This document shows, piece after piece, positions 22,491-27,564 of a stretch of 27,564 nt of DNA. Position numbers and translations under genes: made by a program. Each line of letters starts with the position of its first letter. Position 1 is the stretch's first letter. The notes under the pieces are model-generated. The model saw only the letters and a list, made by a program, of their open reading frames with translations, was not told the DNA's origin and did no database searches. This stretch comes from CAZLYK01 sp964563495 (lineage in GTDB: Bacteria; Acidobacteriota; Blastocatellia; RBC074), in the NCBI GenBank assembly GCA_964563495.1, contig CAZLYK010000071.1:1-27564 (forward strand), given 5' to 3'.

Positions 22491-24478
22491 TTGACCTGAA
22501 ATTCCCGCGATCCAAGAATCAGCGCCGAGATCCCGCTCAAAAGTTGCTCGCGATTTTTTCGCATCGTCAGATCGTCGGACCGAGCCTGAGCCAGCTTGCT
22601 CTGCGTCTCTTTCATAACACGCTCTAGCTGGTCGCGGGTTTGATCGGAGACCCGGCTGTGGACAATCAGGGCGAGAAGTTGATCGATCGTTCGATCACGG
22701 TTCCTGATCTCTTCGAGATCAATCAGGCGGGAGACCTCGATCCGGGTTCCATTGATCTTGTCGCCGACCAGGGCGACGGCAAAGTTCATCCGCTCGAGCA
22801 GCGTCGAGTTGCTCAGCCAGCGGGATGAATCTTCCGGGTAACCGGTCGGAGGCTGGCACAGGTAGAGCGGTTCTCCCATCCGTCCGACCCACTGCACCAG
22901 CGGCAAAGCGGCGTCGGACGAGGCGCCCGTGGCGCGGATCGCCGAAGCCGCGAGCTCGAGGGGTGATTTGATCTTGTTCCGATAGTTGGCTGGTGAATTG
23001 AATTCCTCGGATGTAAGGATCGTCCGGACGACTTCGCGAATATCACCGCCGGTCTGCAGGAAGGTCCGGGCCACACTGTCGACGAGCTCAGCCGGCGGAT
23101 CGTCGGCGACGAATCGCCGGCTGAGCTTGTACGAAATGAATCGCGCGGTCGATTGATGCCCGGCCAGCAGGTTGATCACGCGAAGACCGTCTTCGATGCC
23201 TCCGCCGGCCGGGATGCGTGTTTCCAGCACGGTCTTCTCGCCCTTGTCGTGTATCCGCGGGCGAAAGACAAAAGCCACATTCGGTTGCGGCGTCATTGTC
23301 CACCCGGTCAAACAGCGTGCGACCTCGATCACATCTTTTTGGGTGTACCCGCCATCGACTCCCAATGTGTGCAGCTCCATCAGCTCACGCGCATAGTTTT
23401 CGTTCAAACCCGCTCGTCGCACGGGGAGAGGAGGCTGTGTCGCCCCAGGATTATTCACCCCGTCGCCTCGTCCCCCCGTCCCCCCGTCTGCCTGTTTCAC
23501 TTCCGCCTGGCTCAAAAAGTTGTCCAGGTAATAGAGCATGGCCGGGCTTTGCGCGACGGCCTGAAGCAGATCCTTGAATTTCCCGAGCGCGTGCGGTCGA
23601 ATCACATCCCGTTCATACGAGGTCACGAACCAGCGGGCCGAGTCTTTACCGGCAAAGATGTTGAAATGATTGAACCAGAAATCGACCATCACCTCCTGCA
23701 ACTGTTTCTCGCTGAAGATTGCCCGCAGCAGCTTGGCCTGCTGAAGTTCGCGCAGCGGCTGTTGCGGATCACGGCGAGGCGCGGGGGTTGGCGTTGGAGC
23801 AGGAGCGGCCGGCAGGGGTGGCTGCACCGGCGCCGGAGTCTGTGGTTGCTCCTGGGTCGATGGCTTTTTCGGATTCGGCTCACCCCGATCCTGCGCCGCC
23901 ATGGCCTCGCTCTTGGCGGCCATTTCGCTTTTGGGCGTTTCATCCTTGCCGGCGAGAGTCTCCGGCGGCTTGATCGCGGGTGCCGGCGTCGGAGTCGGGG
24001 TTGGAGCAGGTCGAACCGGCGGTGGAGCAAAATATTGCACTGTTTCAGGGACGGACATTTGCCAGGTGTTGAGCTGTTGTAGCGGTCGCGAAAGCAGCTC
24101 ATCCGATAGCTCATCCGGATGAAGCTGTTCCTCCAGGTAGCGATCTATACCCATGCTCCGGACTCGCTCAATATCGCCCGGGCGCGGGCCGAAGCCGGCG
24201 CGATTGAGCAGGTGCAGTATCCTCTGCTCTTCGGTCAGAGCCGGCGGCGCGCCGGATGCCCGCCGGCTGCGCGAACCGGGGGCCGATGCGTTGGGCATGG
24301 GGATCAGCTTTTCGCCCTTCGCCGGCAGCCCATCGGGCAAGGCCGGGTTGAGCGGAGCGATCGGTGACTTATACTGTGGCTGTTGCGCCGGGTACGGCAT
24401 TGCCGCACCCAGCACGAATGAGAAGAGGCATACGCCGTAGAGCGATACGCGGATCCGAGATGGCATCGATGATCCCAT
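22487..24478 (-). CDS. DUF1800 domain protein, exported, with repeat-derived insertion
   Basis: A 663-residue protein with an N-terminal signal sequence (SLYGVCLFSFVLGAAMPYP). The DUF1800 motifs are HLLNRAGFGPRPGDIERV (about 88-105), LQEVMVDFWFNHFNIFAGKD, LNENYARELMELHTLGVDGGYTQKDV, ARCLTGWT and FVADDPPAELV...TSEEF. A long Pro/Ala/Thr-rich linker at about 150-245 interrupts the domain. Just before LNENYAREL an in-frame stretch of about 25 residues (ADGGTGGRGDGVNNPG and following) is encoded by octamers like those of repeat family 1; typical relatives run directly from the short YLDN.LS segment to NENYAREL. Molecular function is not known; DUF1800 is often paired with DUF1501, which is absent here. 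ATG 24478 has an AGGA ribosome site. Confidence 0.9.
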   Translation of the reverse strand: MGSSMPSRIRVSLYGVCLFSFVLGAAMPYPAQQPQYKSPIAPLNPALPDGLPAKGEKLIPMPNASAPGSRSRRASGAPPALTEEQRILHLLNRAGFGPRPGDIERVRSMGIDRYLEEQLHPDELSDELLSRPLQQLNTWQMSVPETVQYFAPPPVRPAPTPTPTPAPAIKPPETLAGKDETPKSEMAAKSEAMAAQDRGEPNPKKPSTQEQPQTPAPVQPPLPAAPAPTPTPAPRRDPQQPLRELQQAKLLRAIFSEKQLQEVMVDFWFNHFNIFAGKDSARWFVTSYERDVIRPHALGKFKDLLQAVAQSPAMLYYLDNFLSQAEVKQADGGTGGRGDGVNNPGATQPPLPVRRAGLNENYARELMELHTLGVDGGYTQKDVIEVARCLTGWTMTPQPNVAFVFRPRIHDKGEKTVLETRIPAGGGIEDGLRVINLLAGHQSTARFISYKLSRRFVADDPPAELVDSVARTFLQTGGDIREVVRTILTSEEFNSPANYRNKIKSPLELAASAIRATGASSDAALPLVQWVGRMGEPLYLCQPPTGYPEDSSRWLSNSTLLERMNFAVALVGDKINGTRIEVSRLIDLEEIRNRDRTIDQLLALIVHSRVSDQTRDQLERVMKETQSKLAQARSDDLTMRKNREQLLSGISALILGSREFQVK
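23457..23494. repeat. G-rich octamers inside the DUF1800 gene
   Basis: CCCCGTCGCCTCGTCCCCCC followed by CGTCCCCCCGTCTGCC, that is about four octamer units on the minus strand (CGACGGGG-like), the same type as at 3-114 and in the family 1 elements. No palindromic core is recognisable beside it. It is in frame with the DUF1800 coding sequence and encodes a Gly/Asp/Arg-rich loop. Confidence 0.75.
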
Positions 24479-24523
24479 AAAAATTCCTATGACAAGCAGG
24501 CCGCTCGATGGAGGCTACGCCAT

Positions 24524-24532
24524 CTTATACCA
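24524..24532 (-). promoter_or_regulatory. Candidate extended -10 promoter of the DUF1800 gene
   Basis: On the minus strand TGGTATAAG, an extended -10 (TGnTATAAG), 46 bp before the ATG at 24478. The only -35-like sequence, TTGTTT, is 14 bp upstream and lies at the end of the family 1 element (24540-24603); the spacing is short, so the -35 is doubtful. Confidence 0.35.
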
Positions 24533-24539
24533 GGACGAC

Positions 24540-24603
24540 GGTAAAACAAGAGGACGGGGCGACGGGGAGATTGATGATTCAATCCCCCCGTCCTCTTGCC
24601 ACC
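24540..24603. repeat. Palindromic repeat element, family 1, copy C
   Basis: A compact 64-bp copy. The ends are GGTAAAACAAGAGGACGGGG (24540-24559) and, on the opposite strand, GGTGGCAAGAGGACGGGG from 24603. The core GATTGATGATTCAATC (24569-24584) is identical to copy A at 115-131. The right end (CCCCCCGTC...CTCTTGCCAC) matches the right end of copy B at 5258-5306. It sits between the divergent DUF1800 and DUF374 genes. Confidence 0.8.
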
Positions 24604-24664
24604 GATACTGTTGACATATCAGTCGCGGTAGGCGAGCTTTTGCCAGAGGCATTTGACAAAAACC

Positions 24665-25414
24665 ATGAGCTCAAGATTCGAAGAAAACCCGGCGCTGGAG
24701 CTGAAAGAGAGGGAGAGAGCCGAAGATCAGCTCGGCAAGCTCTATTCATTCGCCGGCCTCGATCAATATGGCTTCAAGCAGCGTTTGATCATTCGCCTGG
24801 CCGGCGTCGCGCTCTACTGGCTGATCCGTGTCATCGGCTCGACCGTCAGGTTTGAACTCGTCGGGTGGGAGAATCACACCGAGGGCGAACCGCTGATCTA
24901 CTGTTTCTGGCACAACCGTATCCCGATCGCCACATATTTCTGGAGGCGCCGAGGCATCGTCGTCATGTCCTCGAGGAGCTTCGACTCGGAATATATCGCC
25001 CGCTTTATCCAGCGTTTCGGTTACGGCGCGGCGCGCGGCAGCTCGACGCGGGGCGCGCGCGCGGCGCTGATTCAAATGATCAGGGCCGTCAAATCAGGCA
25101 AAAGCGCGGCCTTTACCGTAGATGGCCCGAGCGGCCCGATCTACCAGGCCAAGCCGGGCGCTCTGCTGCTCGCGGCCAAATCCGGCGCGGCTGTTCTGCC
25201 GTTCTCGATCTCGCTCGATCGTTGCTGGCGGGTGCCGAGTTGGGACAAAATCGAGATCCCCATGCCTTTCACCCGCGCGGTTGTCGTGATCGGCAAAAAG
25301 TTTTACGTCAAGGATGGCGAGGACGTTGCGCTTCAGCCGCGATTGCAGCGCGAGCTCGAAGCTTTGCGCGAGCGCGGCGATCAATTAGTCCTCAGAGGAA
25401 ATAGACAGGATTAA
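24665..25414 (+). CDS. DUF374 family protein, lysophospholipid/LPS acyltransferase-like
   Basis: A protein of about 249 residues with a membrane-anchoring segment near the N-terminus (LIIRLAGVALYWLIRVIGS) and the DUF374 hallmarks: IYCFWHNRIPIATYFW (acyltransferase-like His), SSRSFDSEYIARFIQRFGYGAARGSSTRGA, and FTVDGPSGPIYQAKPGALLLAAKSGAAVLPFS. The family is related to membrane glycerolipid/lipid A acyltransferases, so a role in envelope lipid synthesis is likely, but substrate is unknown. I use ATG 24665; TTG 24653, 3 nt behind a GAGG, would add four residues and cannot be excluded. The last residues (GNRQD) and the TAA stop are encoded by the family 2 element at 25399-25503. Confidence 0.85.
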   Translation: MSSRFEENPALELKERERAEDQLGKLYSFAGLDQYGFKQRLIIRLAGVALYWLIRVIGSTVRFELVGWENHTEGEPLIYCFWHNRIPIATYFWRRRGIVVMSSRSFDSEYIARFIQRFGYGAARGSSTRGARAALIQMIRAVKSGKSAAFTVDGPSGPIYQAKPGALLLAAKSGAAVLPFSISLDRCWRVPSWDKIEIPMPFTRAVVVIGKKFYVKDGEDVALQPRLQRELEALRERGDQLVLRGNRQD

Positions 25415-25503
25415 CGGGATTTCACCGGATTAAACAGGATCAGAGACAAAGCATAAAGTAGTCCTGTTTAATCTTCTGAAAATCTTGTCAATCCTGTCTA
25501 TTT
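25399..25503. repeat. Inverted repeat element, family 2, copy 3
   Basis: A 105-bp element with imperfect arms: 25399-25440 begins AAATAGACAGGATTAACGGG and ends GGATTAAACAGGAT. The right arm 25461-25503, read on the other strand, begins AAATAGACAGGATTGACAAG and ends GATTAAACAGGAC. The loop CAGAGACAAAGCATAAAGTA matches that of copy 2 (19212-19230). It overlaps the end of the DUF374 gene and provides its stop. Confidence 0.9.
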
Positions 25504-25564
25504 CCTTTTGACACCTTGATCGAGCCAAACATAGAATCGCTCTTCACTTTCTAATAAGCCATCA

Positions 25565-26011
25565 ATGGAGAAGGACGACAAGTTGTATAACGAGGAATCA
25601 TCAAAACAGGCAGTTCTAGCCCCTCCGGCCTCTGCTGCGCGCACGGCTGTAGCCTGTGCGGCTGCGCTGATCCTTCCGGGGCTCGGCCATCTGGTCCTGG
25701 GCAAGTGGGTCCGCGGGATAGCCATCGGACTCGTGATCATGGCCATGTTCGCCCTCGGTTTCAGGATGGAGGGCCATCTCTACAAGCCGGAAAGCAGCGA
25801 GTGGTTGACCTGGTTCTTCAGCTTTCTCGACGCCGGAATCGGGCTGCCTTACTTTGTCTGCCTGCTGGCCGACTGGGGGATTCAGGTTCAGCCGGATCAG
25901 GCCGCAAAGGTGACTTTCGAGTACGGAAACACTTTCCTTTGTGTGGCCGGCGCCCTCAATATGATGGCGGTCATGGATGCTTACGACATCGGCATAGGGA
26001 GGAAGGCATGA
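25565..26011 (+). CDS. Small membrane protein, DUF6677-like
   Basis: A 148-residue protein with three hydrophobic segments: about residues 26-42 (AVACAAALILPGLGHLVLG), 48-66 (GIAIGLVIMAMFALGF) and 120-135 (FLCVAGALNMMAVMDAYD). The PGLGHLVLGKWVRG and EYGNTFLCVAGALNMMAVMDAYDIGIGRKA patterns resemble the DUF6677 group found in Acidobacteriota; I recall this family by pattern only. Function unknown. ATG 25565 has no good ribosome site, whereas a TTG at 25583 lies 7 nt behind AGAAGGA, so the start is uncertain. The stop overlaps the next gene as ATGA. Confidence 0.75.
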   Translation: MEKDDKLYNEESSKQAVLAPPASAARTAVACAAALILPGLGHLVLGKWVRGIAIGLVIMAMFALGFRMEGHLYKPESSEWLTWFFSFLDAGIGLPYFVCLLADWGIQVQPDQAAKVTFEYGNTFLCVAGALNMMAVMDAYDIGIGRKA

Positions 26012-26184
26012 CGCATTTCCTGGCCATGGTTTTGTTCAGCCTCCTCGTCTCGATCGCCTTCGCCGCTCTCTCCTCCGAGCACGATACGGCATTCGAACGC
26101 GTTAAATACGGTTTCAAGGTCTTCGGCTACTTTGTCGGCATCGGCATTCTCATCGCCTGGATCCTGTACCCGTTGCCTCTCTAA
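26008..26184 (+). CDS. Small membrane protein, 58 residues
   Basis: A 58-codon gene starting MTHFLAMVLFSLLVSIAFA and ending GIGILIAWILYPLPL, with two membrane segments (about 4-20 and 39-54) separated by a charged stretch (SSEHDTAFERVKYGFKVFG). It is supported by a strong GGGAGGAAGG ribosome site and by the ATGA overlap with the upstream membrane protein gene. I do not recognise the family. Coupled translation suggests it works with the preceding protein, which is inference. Confidence 0.75.
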   Translation: MTHFLAMVLFSLLVSIAFAALSSEHDTAFERVKYGFKVFGYFVGIGILIAWILYPLPL

Positions 26185-26229
26185 AAAAATCCTGTCGATC
26201 CTCTCCAGTCTTTCGTGGGAGTAAAGCGG

Positions 26230-26661
26230 ATGGAGTTGATAAATTGGAAAATCGCCCTGGCCATAGCGCTCGTGATCTGGATCGGATTCCTCTGGCTTTC
26301 GTGGAAATACTTCTTCAAGCTGTTCAAGCACTTGATCCTGATCATGCTGATCGGATCGACCTTTGCCGGAGTCTATCTCTATCGAATGTTGCCGCCGGCG
26401 CATAACCCAAATATCGGCAAGCACGCCTATTCCAACGATACCGGCAGGTACCTGGGTGTGGTCGAGGGCTCGGGCGATGACAGCAGGCGTGGCGAGGTCT
26501 GGATTGTCCGGCCGCCCGGGCGATATCCATTGACCTACAGCAAATCCCGCGTCACGCTCAAGAATCGCCGCGAGATCGATAAAGAGCCGAAGGAAACTCC
26601 CGCCACTCCCGCCACCCCTTCCACCCCTTCCCCAAAACCCGTCAAGCGACCAAACAGGTGA
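26230..26661 (+). CDS. Hypothetical membrane-anchored protein
   Basis: A 143-residue protein from ATG 26230, chosen because GGGAG lies 8 nt upstream; a GTG at 26215 would add five residues. Two hydrophobic segments (about 8-24 IALAIALVIWIGFLWLS and 33-50 HLILIMLIGSTFAGVYLY) are followed by a short soluble domain (NPNIGKHAYSNDTGRYLGVVEG, WIVRPPGRYPLTYSKSRVTLKNR) and a Pro/Thr-rich tail (ETPATPATPSTPSPKP). I do not recognise the family. It follows the 58-residue gene by 45 bp. That gap holds AATCCTGTCGATCCT (26187-26201), a worn fragment of repeat family 2. Confidence 0.7.
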   Translation: MELINWKIALAIALVIWIGFLWLSWKYFFKLFKHLILIMLIGSTFAGVYLYRMLPPAHNPNIGKHAYSNDTGRYLGVVEGSGDDSRRGEVWIVRPPGRYPLTYSKSRVTLKNRREIDKEPKETPATPATPSTPSPKPVKRPNR

Positions 26662-26738
26662 GCGGTCACTCCAAAAACGCCTTAGAAACCGGGCTCTCAG
26701 CTTTACTAATCTGGTCATACCATTTAGGATCATGTTTT

Positions 26739-27539
26739 ATGCCGCTGCGCGAAACAGACGCCTTTGTGCTCCGAACATTCACTCTCAAGGAAGCCGACAA
26801 GGTCTGCTTGTTTTTCACTCGTGAGGCGGGAAAACTGCGCGGGGTCGCGCACGGCGCGCGGCGGCTGAGAAGCAAATACGGTGCGAGTCTTGAGCCCTTC
26901 AGCGAAGTCGCGCTGGTCTACTACCAGCAGGAGAACAAGGAGCTCGTCTCGATCTCGAATTGTGAGATCATCAGTTCGCCTCTTTTTGAAGAGATCAGCA
27001 GTGAGCTGCTCGGCGTCATGCATTATCTGTCCGAGCTGGTCATGGAGTTTTTACCCGATCACGAGCCCAACGAGCGGGTTTACCGATTGATTGCGGCGAC
27101 CCTGGCAGCCCTCAAGCCGGCTCAGCAAAAAGACCTCCCCGCGCTCGTCCGCTACTTTGAGATCTGGATGCTCAAACTCTCCGGCTTCTTCCCCGATTGG
27201 AAATTTTGCGGCCTCTGCCGGAAAGATCTGAGGCAGGAATCGTCGGTCTGGCTGACCAACGAAGGGATGCCCCAGTGCGCGACCTGCAGTGGAAAGATGG
27301 GTGAAGAGTTGCGGCCGGCCGAGTGGCGGACGATTCAAAATATCCTGACCTTGCCGCCGGACCGATTTCGATCCACCCCGCGGGATTCCCGCGTGATCAA
27401 ACAGATCAGCGGCCTGGCTTCAAGGTTGATCAGCCGCGCGTTGGAGCGCGAGCTGAAATCTTATCAGGTTCTCGACCGGTTGCGACCGGCAGAAATAATT
27501 TTATCCGGTGGACGGGTCAAAGAAGGGAATAGATGCTAG
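26739..27539 (+). CDS. recO: DNA repair protein RecO
   Basis: A 266-residue recombination mediator that helps RecR load RecA onto SSB-coated DNA in the RecFOR pathway. The N-terminal OB-fold begins MPLRETDAFVLRTFTLKEADKVCLFFT and includes GKLRGVAHGARRLRSKYGASLEPF. The helical C-domain contains the zinc site CGLCRKD (about residues 163-166) with CATCSGK (188-191). ATG 26739 is chosen because RecO proteins start here and an AGGA lies about 10 nt upstream; the open frame reaches back to 26658 without support. The last residues and stop come from GGGAATAGATGCTAG, which again starts with the AATAGA end of repeat family 2, though the match is short. Confidence 0.95.
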   Translation: MPLRETDAFVLRTFTLKEADKVCLFFTREAGKLRGVAHGARRLRSKYGASLEPFSEVALVYYQQENKELVSISNCEIISSPLFEEISSELLGVMHYLSELVMEFLPDHEPNERVYRLIAATLAALKPAQQKDLPALVRYFEIWMLKLSGFFPDWKFCGLCRKDLRQESSVWLTNEGMPQCATCSGKMGEELRPAEWRTIQNILTLPPDRFRSTPRDSRVIKQISGLASRLISRALERELKSYQVLDRLRPAEIILSGGRVKEGNRC

Positions 27540-27564
27540 CTGCTAAATACCCTGTAACCAAAGT

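Noticed and set aside
23153..24082. A 309-codon plus-strand open frame
   Set aside because: Antisense to the DUF1800 gene; Arg-rich stretches are the complement of its Pro/Ala-rich linker.

Overview
The window looks like part of an Acidobacteriota chromosome, probably from the Blastocatellia side of the phylum. This is inferred from gene content, not from a marker-gene search. The clues are a very large Oar-like TonB-dependent receptor with an N-terminal carboxypeptidase-regulatory-like domain, an orphan MacB/FtsX-type permease of the acidobacterial duplicated orphan permease (ADOP) type, a DUF1800 protein, LPS heptose genes (a diderm cell), moderately high GC, and many dispersed intergenic repeats. 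I see no prophage, CRISPR array, toxin-antitoxin pair or recognisable defence island.

Layout. 1-163: an 8-bp tandem repeat running into a palindromic element. 179-6330, minus strand: TonB receptor, GNAT acetyltransferase, enoyl-CoA hydratase family protein and a DUF3108 protein. 6366-11600, minus strand: a tightly packed envelope/aromatic cluster read in the order aroA, aroK, waaF, gmhB, (43-bp inverted repeat), waaC, isoprenylcysteine-methyltransferase-like protein, DUF3108 protein. It joins the shikimate pathway to LPS inner-core heptose assembly. 11974-12772, plus strand: an RsbW/SpoIIAB-like anti-sigma kinase and a STAS antagonist, a two-gene partner-switching unit. 12782-17376, minus strand: hslV-hslU, a fibronectin-III-like lipoprotein and a glutamate dehydrogenase, starting from a strong sigma70-like promoter that appears to give a leaderless hslV message. 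17564-18571: gap (GAPDH) with promoter and terminator. 18658-18732: tRNA-Gly(CCC), minus strand. 18792-19156: a perfect 51-bp palindrome and an FG-GAP protein remnant. 19275-21758: ADOP permease. 21765-24478, minus strand: DUF1800 protein overlapping a glycerophosphodiester phosphodiesterase. 24665-27539, plus strand: DUF374 acyltransferase, three small membrane proteins and recO.

The most unusual content is two dispersed repeat families. Family 1 consists of palindromic, MITE-like elements (around 108-163, 5180-5325 and 24540-24603) with a core GATTGA(T/C)GATTCAATC, arms of G-rich 8-mers related to CGACGGGG, and in one copy clear terminal inverted repeats. It supplies the last 24 residues and the stop codon of the DUF3108 protein, and related octamers form an in-frame insertion in the DUF1800 protein. 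Family 2 is built on AATAGACAGGATT(A/G)A..GGATTAAACAGGAT, occurs as inverted pairs (8009-8144, 19167-19253, 25399-25503) and fragments, and repeatedly sits exactly at gene 3' ends, where it provides the stop codon. No transposase for either family is visible here.
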